In this document: positions 7,480 to 16,550 of the stretch, one piece after another
How the letters are laid out: every line of letters starts with the position of its first letter
Position numbering within the stretch: the stretch's first letter is position 1
Origin: Flavobacterium terrisoli
Lineage (GTDB): Bacteria > Bacteroidota > Bacteroidia > Flavobacteriales > Flavobacteriaceae
Reading direction: 5' to 3'
DNA length: 64,000 nucleotides
Assembly (NCBI RefSeq): GCF_030167905.1
Contig: NZ_JARGNA010000004.1
Coordinates: 248,001 to 312,000 of the forward strand
The notes under the pieces: generated by a model
Told to the model about the DNA's origin: nothing
The model's input: only the letters and a program-made list of their open reading frames with translations
Database searches by the model: none
Program-made: the position numbers and the translations under genes

Positions 7480-8040
7480 ATGCTTACCATTAATTTCCAT
7501 CCCTTTCAAAACATAGAAACCGAACGTTTGCTCCTGCGCAGAATAAACGAAAACGACGTTGATGAAGTCTTAGCGCTTCGCGGCAATCCCGAAATCATGA
7601 AATATATCCCAAGACCTTTGGCTAAAACCAAAGAAGATGCCTTAGAACATATCAATATGATTGAAGATAAAATCGTTAGTAATGTTGGCATCAATTGGGG
7701 AATTACCATTAAAGGAAGTAACAAAATTATTGGAATCATTGGTCATTACAGGATTCAACCTGAAAATTACCGTGCTGAAATTGGTTATATGTCGTTACCT
7801 GAATACAATGGGAAAGGCTATGTCACCGAAGCCATAAAAGCGGTTGTAGCATACGGTTTTGAGCAAATGCAGTTGCATTCCATCGAAGCAATTATTGACC
7901 CTGGTAATCTTGCCTCTGAAAGAGTATTGCAAAAGAATGGCTTTGTAAAGGAAGCCCATATTTTGGAAAACGAATTCTGGGACGGAAAATTTTGGGACAC
8001 CGTCATCTATTCCCTGCTAAAACGAAACTTTAAAAAATAA
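7480..8040 (+). CDS. GNAT family N-acetyltransferase (RimJ/RimL type)
   Basis: The 186-residue protein begins with the RimJ/RimL signature TERLLLRRINENDVDEV. It has the acetyl-CoA-binding region EIGYMSLPEYNGKGYVTEAI and the C-terminal NLASERVLQKNGFVKE. Members acetylate protein N-termini or small amines using acetyl-CoA; this target is unknown. The ATG at 7480 is chosen over a TTG at 7453 that overlaps the upstream gene and adds residues foreign to the family. It sits between the mutarotase-like gene and the ABC ATPase (9-bp gap), so these may share a transcript. Confidence 0.85.
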   Translation: MLTINFHPFQNIETERLLLRRINENDVDEVLALRGNPEIMKYIPRPLAKTKEDALEHINMIEDKIVSNVGINWGITIKGSNKIIGIIGHYRIQPENYRAEIGYMSLPEYNGKGYVTEAIKAVVAYGFEQMQLHSIEAIIDPGNLASERVLQKNGFVKEAHILENEFWDGKFWDTVIYSLLKRNFKK

Positions 8041-8049
8041 CACCATTTC

Positions 8050-9219
8050 ATGAACGAATTTGAAAAACAATTTCAAGAGTTACTCAACTTTTTAAAGTTT
8101 GAAGACTATGTCATCTTAACCAAAAGGATTATTGACTTAGCACTTGATACAGAAGATCTCAATTATTACAAAAAAACACTCGACTTCCTGGATTGGGTTG
8201 ATACCAATGAAAATACAGTTGAAGGAAAGAGGGAAAAATACGAAGCCATTTTAAATGATTTGCATTCTTTCTTATCCAAAAAACCATTAGCCAACAGAGG
8301 AACTTTGGTTTCTACCAAAGCGTTGGTGAAATCTTATGGAACATCTGGTTTTGCACTCGGACCAATTGACATGGAACTAAAACAAGGAGAAATCCTGGGC
8401 TTGGTCGGTGAAAACGGAAACGGGAAAACTACTTTACTCCGTACACTTTGTGGAGAATTATGTGCTACGCAAGGTGATTTGAAATACCATTTCAATTATA
8501 AAGACAGCTACGACTTGAGAACCAAGTTGGTCTATATTCCGCAGCGAACAGAAACCTGGTATGGTTCAATGCTTGAAAACCTGCAGTTTGCAGCGGTTAC
8601 TTATGGTTACAAGCCTGAAGAAAACGAATTGGTTGTCGAATTGACCATTGCCCGTTTAGGACTGCGAAAATTCAGAAACCACAGTTGGAAAAGCCTATCA
8701 TCAGGATACAAGATGCGTTTCGAATTGGCCCGAATGCTATTGAGAAAACCGAAGATATTATTAATTGACGAACCTTTAGCCAACTTAGACATCATCGCAC
8801 AACAAACTGTTTTGGAAGACTTCAGGGCTATTGCCAAATCACCTTTCCGGCCATTGGGAATTGTTTTGAGCTCTCAACAATTGTATGAAGTAGAAAAAAC
8901 TTCAGATCAGGTTATCTTTTTGAAAAATGGTGTGCAAAAAAATCTTCACCAGGATAAGTCTGTAGCAAAAGTAGATAACGTTGAAACCGTAACTCATTTG
9001 GTGATAGAATTTGAAAGCAGTTGGGCACAAAATGAATTGGGCGACTTGTTCGCCAAACACGGAATGATTTCCATCCAATTTAACGGCGGAACCTACATTA
9101 TCACTTTCCCTGATCATGTTTCGGTACATGATTTTCTGAAAATCATCTCAGACAAACAAGTGCCTCTACTCTATTTTAGAAATATTTCCAACTCAACCCG
9201 AAGATTCTTCGTTTCCTAA
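8050..9219 (+). CDS. ABC transporter ATP-binding protein with N-terminal extension
   Basis: The 389-residue ATPase starts with about 85 charged helical residues that are not part of a normal ABC domain. It then has Walker A GENGNGKTT at 120-128, a Q-loop near 165, a variant signature LSSGY at 216-220 where LSGGQ is usual, and Walker B ILLIDEP with D240/E241. The H-loop histidine position reads Q276, in LSSQQLYEVE. About 90 residues follow the ABC domain. The next gene, 11 bp downstream, encodes a multi-span membrane protein that is the likely partner. Substrate unknown; an ABC-2-type exporter or a membrane-remodelling ATPase are both possible. Confidence 0.83.
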   Translation: MNEFEKQFQELLNFLKFEDYVILTKRIIDLALDTEDLNYYKKTLDFLDWVDTNENTVEGKREKYEAILNDLHSFLSKKPLANRGTLVSTKALVKSYGTSGFALGPIDMELKQGEILGLVGENGNGKTTLLRTLCGELCATQGDLKYHFNYKDSYDLRTKLVYIPQRTETWYGSMLENLQFAAVTYGYKPEENELVVELTIARLGLRKFRNHSWKSLSSGYKMRFELARMLLRKPKILLIDEPLANLDIIAQQTVLEDFRAIAKSPFRPLGIVLSSQQLYEVEKTSDQVIFLKNGVQKNLHQDKSVAKVDNVETVTHLVIEFESSWAQNELGDLFAKHGMISIQFNGGTYIITFPDHVSVHDFLKIISDKQVPLLYFRNISNSTRRFFVS

Positions 9220-9230
9220 AGCCATTCCTC

Positions 9231-10754
9231 ATGTTTAAAAAAACTCAAAAATATTTACTGCTCAATCATCCTTTGCTTTGGAATACCAAAGTGGTTCCTT
9301 TGACTTGCTTTGCCCTACTGATGCATGTCGTTTTTCTTATTGTCGGATACATTAATGGCGCGCTTAACTTTAATGAAACAGATCAAAATTACAGCTCCGG
9401 TAGTAAGGATATCATCCTCTTTTTTGGTTTTCTAATTTCGTTTCTGTCCGTTGTCATTTGGCTCGTTTATTACTTTAAGAACAATGCTTTTAAAGCTTTT
9501 TATCCAAAAAGTAATTTCGCACTGTTCAGAGAATGGCTTTTGATTTTATGTATTTCATTCATGCTTTGTTCATTTACCATCAGCTTTTTGTTTGGAAATG
9601 ACCTCAGGATTAAAAGTTATTATACCGAAAACGAGGCTCGAAAAAGATGCGAAACACTCAGCAAAGCCAGTATTTTCTATGGAGAAAATTTTGATGAAGC
9701 CCAATACGAAAAGAAAATGGTCAATGACACATTGAGACCTGTAGAATTAGATCATGTTTTATTCAACAACAAAAAGTATTCATTAACTTCATTAATCAAC
9801 AAAGGCATTGAAAACTATTCTTTCTTTGATACTAAATGGGATTCTCTAACCAAAATCAAGGTCAAAAACTGGTTGGTGAATGACGAAAAAGATTCTGTCA
9901 AAGTAGTCATGAAAAACTTTTTTGCGATGGTAAAAGAGCATAAACTACAGTCTAATATTGACGAAAATCAATGGTTTACTTTAGTCTATACAGCTCCTAA
10001 ATTTATTCAAAAAAGAATCATTGCCGGACGTGAACGCGATTATTATAGCGAAGTATACAACTATGAAGCCGATTATGCCAGATCGGTTACCTACCCGGAT
10101 TTGCCTCCAACAGCAATAGATACGCTAAACCAATATCTTAAAATGATTGGTAAAGACAAATTTATCTATTACAAAACCTACGTTCCGGCGGATGAATTGG
10201 AGTACAATTATCAAAAAATAGCCTATACTTATGTTAGCCCTTCTATTCAACTGGAAACGTTTTTAGGGTTTATCTATTTTGCCATAGGCATTTCAATTGT
10301 AGTGTTTTCGTTTAAAGTAACCTCAGGAAAAAGTTGGCTGATTGCTCTAATTTCCATGGGAGTTTTAAACATTGCACTTGGCATCTGCGCCGCTACTTCA
10401 AGCTCTGAATATTATTATTTTGGTGGTTTGATTCTAGTCACTTTGGTCCTATTTTTCTATTTTGTATTTGTCCTATACAAAAAAACGGAAAAAGGAATAT
10501 CCGGAATTACACTAAACGGTTTATTGTGGTTACTTCCTGCTTTTATACCAATGGTTTATATTGTGACGGTACATATAATGAAAATCATCTGCGGATATTA
10601 TAATTCCAACTTCAATTATGACGACCATCCTGTATTGAGGTTTTTGGATGAAAATGATGAATTGATGTTGTGCACCAACATTATCTTTATTGTGGTCATG
10701 ATGTTGTTCTTCTCGATAAAAATAAAAGCTTGGCGCGCGTTAGCCGATAACTAA
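9231..10754 (+). CDS. Multi-pass membrane protein, likely partner of the ABC ATPase
   Basis: The 507-residue protein has about eight predicted membrane spans: three within residues 20-125, then a roughly 220-residue polar region without spans, then five between about 345 and 500. The long loop between spans 3 and 4 would lie on one side of the membrane and resembles the layout of ABC-2/MacB-like permeases, but I find no family motif. It follows the ATPase gene by 11 bp. Its stop overlaps the convergent VF530 gene by 4 bases. The partnership rests on position alone. Confidence 0.7.
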   Translation: MFKKTQKYLLLNHPLLWNTKVVPLTCFALLMHVVFLIVGYINGALNFNETDQNYSSGSKDIILFFGFLISFLSVVIWLVYYFKNNAFKAFYPKSNFALFREWLLILCISFMLCSFTISFLFGNDLRIKSYYTENEARKRCETLSKASIFYGENFDEAQYEKKMVNDTLRPVELDHVLFNNKKYSLTSLINKGIENYSFFDTKWDSLTKIKVKNWLVNDEKDSVKVVMKNFFAMVKEHKLQSNIDENQWFTLVYTAPKFIQKRIIAGRERDYYSEVYNYEADYARSVTYPDLPPTAIDTLNQYLKMIGKDKFIYYKTYVPADELEYNYQKIAYTYVSPSIQLETFLGFIYFAIGISIVVFSFKVTSGKSWLIALISMGVLNIALGICAATSSSEYYYFGGLILVTLVLFFYFVFVLYKKTEKGISGITLNGLLWLLPAFIPMVYIVTVHIMKIICGYYNSNFNYDDHPVLRFLDENDELMLCTNIIFIVVMMLFFSIKIKAWRALADN

Positions 10755-10981
10755 TTAGAAAACTTTGGAAGGGTTTTTATATAAAGCGCTTCCACTTGTT
10801 TTCTGGCCCAGTCGGTTTTCCTTAAAAACGTCAAACTTGATTTTACGCTGGGATTGCTGTTAAAACATTTGATTTTAATCAGTTCGCCCAAAGTGTCGAA
10901 ACCATAATAGTCAACCAACTGTTCTACAATCATTTGCAATGTAACGCCGTGAAGCGGATTGTTTGCGTTATTCTTTTCCAT
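10751..10981 (-). CDS. VF530 family (DUF2132) DNA-binding-like protein
   Basis: The 76-residue protein carries the complete VF530 pattern: [41 protein letters not shown] and ALY. The family is named after the Vibrio fischeri structure and is proposed, on structural grounds, to bind DNA; its cellular role is unknown. It converges on the ABC membrane-protein gene with a 4-base overlap and diverges from smpB, with both promoters inside the 58-bp gap. Confidence 0.88.
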   Translation of the reverse strand: MEKNNANNPLHGVTLQMIVEQLVDYYGFDTLGELIKIKCFNSNPSVKSSLTFLRKTDWARKQVEALYIKTLPKFSN

Positions 10982-10993
10982 AAAGCAAAGTTA

Positions 10994-11001
10994 CAAAAGT
11001 A
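10994..11001 (-). promoter_or_regulatory. -7 promoter element (TACTTTTG) of the VF530 gene
   Basis: The minus strand has an exact TAnnTTTG 12 bases before the ATG at 10981. A second exact match, TAACTTTG, directly abuts it at 10986-10993 but is too close to the start to leave a leader. Confidence 0.5.
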
Positions 11002-11024
11002 TTGCTGTTTGCCTCATTTGTTAT

Positions 11025-11032
11025 TACATTTG
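11025..11032 (+). promoter_or_regulatory. -7 promoter element (TACATTTG) of smpB
   Basis: An exact TAnnTTTG match with ATTG at 11001-11004 as a possible -33 (20-base spacer). It ends only 7 bases before the smpB ATG, so the transcript would have almost no leader. Confidence 0.55.
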
Positions 11033-11039
11033 CCATCCG

Positions 11040-11492
11040 ATGTTGAAAACCGTTAACATATTAAACAAACGTGCTAAGTTCGATTACGAGATAATCGAAA
11101 CCTATACGGCTGGTATTGTCTTAACCGGAACCGAAATCAAATCGATTCGTCTGGGTAAAGCCAATATTACTGAAGGATTTTGTGAGTTTCACAACAACGA
11201 ACTATTCGCCATCAATACCCAAATTGATGAATACTTATATGGCAATCAATTCAACCATAAAGCCAAAAGCGAACGCAAACTGTTACTCAACAGACGCGAG
11301 TTGAAAAAGCTGGAAAGAGCTATGGATACTAAAGGTTTAACTATTATTCCGTTGAAATTGTTTACTAATGAAAAAGGAATAGCCAAATTGGATATCGGGC
11401 TTTGCCGTGGAAAGAAAACCTATGACAAACGCGAAAGCCTGAAAGAACAAGACGTCAAACGTGACATCGACCGCATTAAAAAATCATTCTAA
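11040..11492 (+). CDS. smpB: SsrA-binding protein SmpB
   Basis: This 150-residue protein binds tmRNA and delivers it to stalled ribosomes for trans-translation. It shows the full family pattern: [29 protein letters not shown], the beta-barrel core, and a basic C-terminal tail ([19 protein letters not shown]). The ATG at 11040 gives the normal family length; the frame is open upstream to 10959, but that part crosses the promoter. The stop overlaps that of the convergent pcm gene by 4 bases. Confidence 0.97.
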   Translation: MLKTVNILNKRAKFDYEIIETYTAGIVLTGTEIKSIRLGKANITEGFCEFHNNELFAINTQIDEYLYGNQFNHKAKSERKLLLNRRELKKLERAMDTKGLTIIPLKLFTNEKGIAKLDIGLCRGKKTYDKRESLKEQDVKRDIDRIKKSF

Positions 11493-12130
11493 TTTTTATC
11501 TTCCAATAAAGGCACAAAACGGAAATCACCAAACTCGTGTTTCTCGAATTGGGTTTCATTTTTTCGGATGAGTAATGTCATTACCTGTATGTCTTCGCCA
11601 ACCGGAATAACTAACCTTCCTCCTATTTTTAATTGTGCCATCAGGGCTTTTGGAATAATTGGTGCACCGGCTGTCACAATGATACTGTCAAACGGCGCAT
11701 AATTCGGTAAGCCTTTATAACCATCACCAAAAGAAATGTGTTTTGGGCGAATGCCTAATTTGGGTAACAAAACGGAAGTGGTTTTGAACAATTCATTTTG
11801 TCTTTCAATAGTATAAACTTTGGCACCCAACATGCACAAAACAGCTGTTTGATAGCCCGAACCGGTTCCTATTTCTAAAACTTTATGGTCTTTTTTTATC
11901 TGCAGCAATTCCGTTTGAAAGGCAACAGTATAAGGCTGCGAAATGGTTTGGTTGGCCGCAATCGGGAAGGCTTTGTCTTGATAAGCGAAGTCTTCAAAAC
12001 TCGAATTCAGAAATAAGTGTCTTGGAATTTTACGGATGGCGTCTAAAACGTTTTTATCAGTAATTCCTTTTTCTTCCAATTGTTTAGCCAATTGATTTCG
12101 AAGTCCTTGATGTTTGCTAGTGTCTTTCAA
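11489..12130 (-). CDS. pcm: Protein-L-isoaspartate O-methyltransferase
   Basis: The enzyme repairs isoaspartyl residues in damaged proteins using S-adenosylmethionine. Evidence is [31 protein letters not shown] and the SAM-binding motif [16 protein letters not shown] place the start at the TTG at 12130 ([13 protein letters not shown] follows), giving 213 residues, the usual length in this group. The frame extends to an ATG at 12175, but those extra 15 residues are unlike the family, and a promoter-like TTTCTTTG (one mismatch to TAnnTTTG) lies at 12161-12168. The start is the uncertain part; the function is not. Confidence 0.93.
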   Translation of the reverse strand: MKDTSKHQGLRNQLAKQLEEKGITDKNVLDAIRKIPRHLFLNSSFEDFAYQDKAFPIAANQTISQPYTVAFQTELLQIKKDHKVLEIGTGSGYQTAVLCMLGAKVYTIERQNELFKTTSVLLPKLGIRPKHISFGDGYKGLPNYAPFDSIIVTAGAPIIPKALMAQLKIGGRLVIPVGEDIQVMTLLIRKNETQFEKHEFGDFRFVPLLEDKN

Positions 12131-12262
12131 TTTGGGTAGAGATTTATTTGGTAAAATTAGCAAAGAAATCGACAATTAAAAATTCAAAAACAGAGATTGC
12201 ATTTTTTTCAATATTTTGCTTTAATTTTCAAGTTCAAATATCGAATTTCGAATGAAATCATT

Positions 12263-12270
12263 TATTTTTG
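12263..12270 (+). promoter_or_regulatory. -7 promoter element (TATTTTTG) of the Gfo/Idh/MocA gene
   Basis: An exact TAnnTTTG match 16 bases before the ATG at 12287. The frame upstream of it, open from 12197, is therefore not translated. Confidence 0.55.
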
Positions 12271-12286
12271 TTTAAAATACTTTTTT

Positions 12287-13252
12287 ATGCTCAAAGTTGG
12301 CGTTTTAGGTGCAGGTCACCTCGGAAAAATACACTTGCGATTACTACAACAATCTGAAAAATACGAACTCGTTGGCTTCTACGATGAGAATCACGAAAAC
12401 GGGGCCAAAATCGAAGCGGAATTTGGATACAAACAATTTGACACCATTGCCAAATTAATCCACGCGGTAGATGTGATTGACATCGTTACGCCTACGCTTT
12501 CGCATTACAAATGTGCCAAGGTTTCGATCAAATCGGGCAAACACGTTTTTATTGAAAAACCTATTGCGACAACCGTTGAAGAAGCCGAAGAAATCATTGC
12601 TTTATCTAAGGAATACAATGTCAAAGGCCAGGTTGGTCACGTTGAACGATTCAATCCGGCGTTTACAGCGGTGAAAGATCAAATCGAAAATCCAATGTTT
12701 ATCGAAACCCATCGTTTGGCAGAGTTCAATCCACGTGGTACTGATGTTCCTGTGGTTTTGGATTTGATGATACACGATATCGATGCGATTTTGAGTGTGG
12801 TAAAATCAAAAGTTAAAGCGGTTCACGCCAGTGGTGTTTCAGTGTTGAGTCAGTCACCCGATATTGCCAACGCGCGTATCGAATTTGAAAATGGTTGTGT
12901 TGCCAATATCACCTCAAGCCGTATTTCGATGAAAAACATGCGCAAGTCGCGTTTCTTCCAAAAGGATGCCTATATCTCTGTCGATTATCTGGACAAAGTT
13001 TGCGAAGTCGTAAAAATGAAAGAAGCACCGGAAGTTCCGGGCGATTTTGATATGATCTTGCAAAATGCCGAAGGCGAAAAGAAACAAATCTATTTTGCCA
13101 ATCCTGAAGTATCGCCAAACAATGCGATTCTGGATGAATTGGAAACTTTTGCCGATGCCATCAATAACAACACTACGCCCATTGTTCCTTTAGAAGACGG
13201 AACAGAAGCTTTGAGAGTTGCTTATATGATTATTGATTCTATGAAAAAATAA
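12287..13252 (+). CDS. Gfo/Idh/MocA family NAD(P)-dependent oxidoreductase
   Basis: The 321-residue protein starts with a Rossmann fold, VGVLGAGHLGKIHLRLL, followed by the family motif GKHVFIEKPIATTVEEAEE with the catalytic EKP lysine. Next come GQVGHVERFNPAF and a C-terminal alpha/beta domain with DLMIHDIDAIL. Members oxidise or reduce sugars, inositols and related compounds. The specific substrate cannot be read from the sequence. The start is fixed by the promoter at 12263-12270. It precedes the hydroxyacyl-CoA dehydrogenase gene by 63 bp, which contain a short dispersed repeat. Confidence 0.92.
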   Translation: MLKVGVLGAGHLGKIHLRLLQQSEKYELVGFYDENHENGAKIEAEFGYKQFDTIAKLIHAVDVIDIVTPTLSHYKCAKVSIKSGKHVFIEKPIATTVEEAEEIIALSKEYNVKGQVGHVERFNPAFTAVKDQIENPMFIETHRLAEFNPRGTDVPVVLDLMIHDIDAILSVVKSKVKAVHASGVSVLSQSPDIANARIEFENGCVANITSSRISMKNMRKSRFFQKDAYISVDYLDKVCEVVKMKEAPEVPGDFDMILQNAEGEKKQIYFANPEVSPNNAILDELETFADAINNNTTPIVPLEDGTEALRVAYMIIDSMKK

Positions 13253-13262
13253 CTAAAACACC

Positions 13263-13297
13263 CGAGGCGTAGCCGAATTGTATGGAGCGCAGCGGAA
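13263..13297. repeat. Short intergenic repeat containing GAGCGCAGCG
   Basis: A GC-richer patch between two genes with the text GGCGTAGCCGAATTG and GGAGCGCAGCGGAA. The same GAGCGCAGCG core recurs in reverse at 40100-40109. Short elements of this kind are common between flavobacterial genes. Confidence 0.5.
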
Positions 13298-13315
13298 TAA
13301 AACTAAAACCATATA

Positions 13316-14203
13316 ATGAATACAATTGCTGTAATAGGCGCAGGAACGATGGGTAACGGAATTGCCCATACTTTTGCACAAAGCGGTTTTACCGTAAAAC
13401 TAATTGATGTTTCCGAGAAATCATTGGAAAAAGGAATGGCAACGATTGCTGCCAACTTAGACCGAATGGTAACCAAAGGAAGCATCACCGAAGAAGACAA
13501 ACACAAAACCATTGGCAACATCATCACTTACACCGACATCAAAGATGGCGTGGTTGGTTGTGATTTAGTGGTTGAAGCCGCTACTGAAAACGTAGGCTTG
13601 AAACTCAATATCTTCAAACAACTAAGTGACATTTGCGACCATAATGTGATTTTGGCCACCAATACGTCTTCGATTTCGATTACGCAAATCGCTGCACAAG
13701 TGGTGCATCCGGAAAGAGTGATTGGAATGCACTTTATGAATCCGGTGCCAATTATGAAATTGGTGGAAATCATCCGCGGTTACAATACTTCAAACGAAGT
13801 GACCAAAATTATTATGGATTTATCGGTGAAATTAGGCAAAACACCAACAGAAGTTAACGATTATCCGGGCTTTGTAGCCAATAGAATCCTTATGCCAATG
13901 ATTAACGAAAGTATCGAAACTTTATACAATGGCGTTGCCGGCGTAAGCGAAATTGATACCGTGATGAAACTCGGAATGGCGCATCCAATGGGACCATTAC
14001 AATTGGCGGATTTCATCGGATTAGACGTTTGCCTTTCAATATTAAACGTAATGTACGACGGTTTCAAAAATCCAAAATATGCACCTTGTCCGCTATTGGT
14101 CAATATGGTCATGGCGGGAAAACTGGGCGTAAAATCCGGTGAAGGTTTTTATGATTATTCAGAATCTAAAAAAGCTGAGAAAGTTTCGAAGCAATTTAAT
14201 TAA
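13316..14203 (+). CDS. 3-hydroxyacyl-CoA (3-hydroxybutyryl-CoA) dehydrogenase
   Basis: The 295-residue protein has the NAD-binding motif AVIGAGTMGNGIAHTFA. It also has DLVVEAATEN, the catalytic-histidine segment GMHFMNPVPIMKLVEII, DYPGFVANRILMPMINE and AHPMGPLQLADFIGLD. This is the single-domain short form, which oxidises 3-hydroxybutyryl-CoA to acetoacetyl-CoA in fatty-acid or amino-acid catabolism and is not fused to a hydratase. It probably works with other beta-oxidation enzymes outside the window. The HMG-CoA lyase at 59 kb could belong to the same catabolic network, but the genes are not linked. Confidence 0.94.
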   Translation: MNTIAVIGAGTMGNGIAHTFAQSGFTVKLIDVSEKSLEKGMATIAANLDRMVTKGSITEEDKHKTIGNIITYTDIKDGVVGCDLVVEAATENVGLKLNIFKQLSDICDHNVILATNTSSISITQIAAQVVHPERVIGMHFMNPVPIMKLVEIIRGYNTSNEVTKIIMDLSVKLGKTPTEVNDYPGFVANRILMPMINESIETLYNGVAGVSEIDTVMKLGMAHPMGPLQLADFIGLDVCLSILNVMYDGFKNPKYAPCPLLVNMVMAGKLGVKSGEGFYDYSESKKAEKVSKQFN

Positions 14204-14204
14204 A

Positions 14205-14264
14205 AGCAGTCAGCCATTAGCAGTTAGTTTTTTAGATTATGCTGACAGCTAATAGCTAATTGCT
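14205..14264. repeat. Imperfect 23-bp inverted repeat (dispersed-repeat type)
   Basis: The arms at 14205-14227 and 14242-14264 match as an inverted pair at 18 of 23 positions, with recurring words TTAGC and GCTAAT. It fills the 73-bp gap before the DUF1015 gene. It resembles the short palindromic elements scattered through flavobacterial genomes and could form a stem-loop in the mRNA. Confidence 0.6.
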
Positions 14265-14276
14265 AAAAGCTATAAT

Positions 14277-15494
14277 ATGAGCAAAATAATCCCTTTCAAA
14301 GCCGTTCGCCCTACGCCTGATAAAGTGGCATTGGTAACTTGCAGAAATTACGATGATTACAGTTCGGCTGAGCTTGCTGCCTGGTTGAGTTTTAATCCGT
14401 ATTCTTTTTTGCACGTGATCAATCCTGCTTATATGTATTCGCAGAAAATCACGCTGGACAAACGTTTTAAAGGTGTGGCGCATAAATATCAGGATTTTAA
14501 GGATGACGGTATTTTTATGGAAGAAGACAAAGCAGTTTTCTTTCTCTACGAAATCCAAACCAAAACACAGTCATTCACTGGAATAGTAGCCGGAACTTCG
14601 ATTGAAGATTACAAGAACAATGTCATCAAAAAACATGAAGATACCTTGCAGTATCGCGTGGAATATTTTAAGGATTATTTACACCAAACAGGTTTCAATA
14701 CCGAACCGGTTTTGATTACGTATCCCGACAATGACACGCTGAACAATTGGATAGCAGAAAAGAAAAAAAGCGCACCGATTTACAATTATTCAACAACCAA
14801 TAAAGAGAAACACCAACTTTGGAAAATTGAAACCGATGCTGAAATCAACTGGTTGACCAAGCAGTTTGAAAATATTCCCGAGTTGTATATTGCCGATGGT
14901 CATCACCGCTCTGCTTCCGCAGAATTGTTGTATGATGAAGACAAACATTTAGGCAATGAAAACCTAAACTATTTTATGAGTTTCCTGATTGCCGAAAGCA
15001 ATGTCAAAATCTACGAATACAACCGAATCATCCGTGATTTGAATGGTTATTCCAAAGAAGATTTTATGGAAAAGCTTTCTGAATTCTTCATCATTAAAGA
15101 CAAAGAACAGGAATTATGGAAACCGCAAAGCAAGTTTGAATTTGGAATGTATCTCGATGGCAGTTTTTATGCATTGTTTTATAAGCAGGAGAATAAACAG
15201 CCTTCGATTTTAGAAAACCTGGATGCTCAAATCTTGTATGATAAAGTATTGCAACCGTTATTAGGCATCGAAGATTTGCGAAACGACGAGCGAATTGAAT
15301 ACATTCCGGGAAAGCAATCCATTTCAACGATAAAAGAATTGGTAGATGAAGGCGAATTTGAAGTAGGCTTTATGCTCTACCCTTCTGACATCTCAGAAAT
15401 AAAGGCTTTGGCGGATAACAATTTGATTATGCCGCCAAAAAGTACCTATATCGAACCCAAATTCAGAAGTGGATTGATGGTTTATGAACTTTAG
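14277..15494 (+). CDS. DUF1015 family protein
   Basis: The 405-residue soluble protein carries the DUF1015 pattern: IIPFKAVRPTPDKV at the N-terminus, FLHVINP, ELYIADGHHRSASAELL with its conserved GHHR, and AQILYDKVLQPLLGI. In many Bacteroidota this gene sits near serine-biosynthesis genes, but none is adjacent here. The function is unproven; the GHHR motif suggests a catalytic or metal-binding site. A 116-residue hypothetical protein follows after 5 bp, and yggS comes next. Confidence 0.87.
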   Translation: MSKIIPFKAVRPTPDKVALVTCRNYDDYSSAELAAWLSFNPYSFLHVINPAYMYSQKITLDKRFKGVAHKYQDFKDDGIFMEEDKAVFFLYEIQTKTQSFTGIVAGTSIEDYKNNVIKKHEDTLQYRVEYFKDYLHQTGFNTEPVLITYPDNDTLNNWIAEKKKSAPIYNYSTTNKEKHQLWKIETDAEINWLTKQFENIPELYIADGHHRSASAELLYDEDKHLGNENLNYFMSFLIAESNVKIYEYNRIIRDLNGYSKEDFMEKLSEFFIIKDKEQELWKPQSKFEFGMYLDGSFYALFYKQENKQPSILENLDAQILYDKVLQPLLGIEDLRNDERIEYIPGKQSISTIKELVDEGEFEVGFMLYPSDISEIKALADNNLIMPPKSTYIEPKFRSGLMVYEL

Positions 15495-15499
15495 GATTT

Positions 15500-15850
15500 A
15501 TGGTAAATCAATTTAAAATTATCCATAAGGAATCTGAAGATGGAAGAATCTTGTTCATTCCTCAAGGAATTGATACTCTAACCAGAAATGCTTCTTTAGT
15601 TCCCGATTTCATCAAAAAAGATTTAAAAGCTGATGAAATTGATTATATCATTGATTTCTTTGATACTTATGAAAAAGGATATTTCATTAAAAACAATATC
15701 AAGGTTGAAATTGAATGGAGCATTTACTTTGATTATTTCTTTTTTATAAATGGTAACAGTAAAGAAGATGAAATATTAAAAGTGCAAGATTGGGTTGTTT
15801 CGATTTATAATGCAATCGTTAAGGATGAAAGAACAGAAACTAAATTTTAA
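15500..15850 (+). CDS. Hypothetical protein (116 aa)
   Basis: I do not recognise this protein. It is soluble and rich in aromatic and acidic residues (DEIDYIIDFFDTYEKGYF, SIYFDYFFFING), with no signal peptide or membrane segment. It begins 5 bp after the DUF1015 stop and ends 17 bp before yggS, so it sits inside a run of co-directional genes and is probably translated. It may be a recent insertion between two conserved genes. Confidence 0.62.
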   Translation: MVNQFKIIHKESEDGRILFIPQGIDTLTRNASLVPDFIKKDLKADEIDYIIDFFDTYEKGYFIKNNIKVEIEWSIYFDYFFFINGNSKEDEILKVQDWVVSIYNAIVKDERTETKF

Positions 15851-15867
15851 AAACCAAAAGTTTAAGC

Positions 15868-16527
15868 ATGTCTATAAAAGATAATCTTGTTCACATACAA
15901 TCCTCTCTTCCGTCACATGTGACTTTGGTCGCGGTTTCCAAAACCAAACCAGTGGCCGATTTGATGGAAGCTTATAATGCAGGTCAACGTATTTTTGGGG
16001 AAAACAAAATCCAGGAAATGACCGAGAAATGGCAACAAATGCCAAAAGACATCGAATGGCATATGATTGGTCACGTGCAATCCAACAAGGTAAAATATAT
16101 GGTGCCTTATGTGAAACTGATTCATGGTGTTGACAGTTTGAAATTACTCAAAGAAATCAACCGACATGCGGTTCGCTGGAGAAAAAACATCAATTGTTTG
16201 CTCCAAATCCACATCGCCGAGGAAGAAACCAAATTTGGTTTAGACGAAAAAGAACTGGAAGAATTACTCCATTCCGATGAATTCAAAACCTTTGAAAACA
16301 TTAAAGTCATTGGCTTAATGGGAATGGCTACGTTTACTGACAATCAGGAACAAATCAAACGCGAATTTGAACATTTAAAATCTATTTTTGATAAAAACAA
16401 ATCACTGAACACTAACAACTGTCAACTGAACACTCTTTCAATGGGAATGTCGGGCGATTATCAATTGGCAATTGATTGTGGCAGTACAATGGTTCGGATT
16501 GGAAGTAGTATATTTGGAGGAAGATAA
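15868..16527 (+). CDS. YggS-family pyridoxal-phosphate homeostasis protein
   Basis: The 219-residue protein is a single TIM barrel that binds PLP through Lys25, in LVAVSKTKP. It also has AGQRIFGENKIQEM, WHMIGHVQSNK, the MGMATF segment, and SMGMSGDYQLAIDCGSTMVRIGS at the phosphate site. The family (YggS/PLPBP) has no known enzyme activity and keeps free PLP and amino acid pools in balance. The nuclease fusion starts about 20 bp downstream. Confidence 0.95.
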   Translation: MSIKDNLVHIQSSLPSHVTLVAVSKTKPVADLMEAYNAGQRIFGENKIQEMTEKWQQMPKDIEWHMIGHVQSNKVKYMVPYVKLIHGVDSLKLLKEINRHAVRWRKNINCLLQIHIAEEETKFGLDEKELEELLHSDEFKTFENIKVIGLMGMATFTDNQEQIKREFEHLKSIFDKNKSLNTNNCQLNTLSMGMSGDYQLAIDCGSTMVRIGSSIFGGR

Positions 16528-16550
16528 TCAACTAAAAAAAACTTAAGCTC

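Noticed and set aside
12131..12175. Longer start (12175) for pcm
   Set aside because: The added residues do not resemble the family and a promoter-like element lies at 12161-12168; TTG 12130 gives the usual length.
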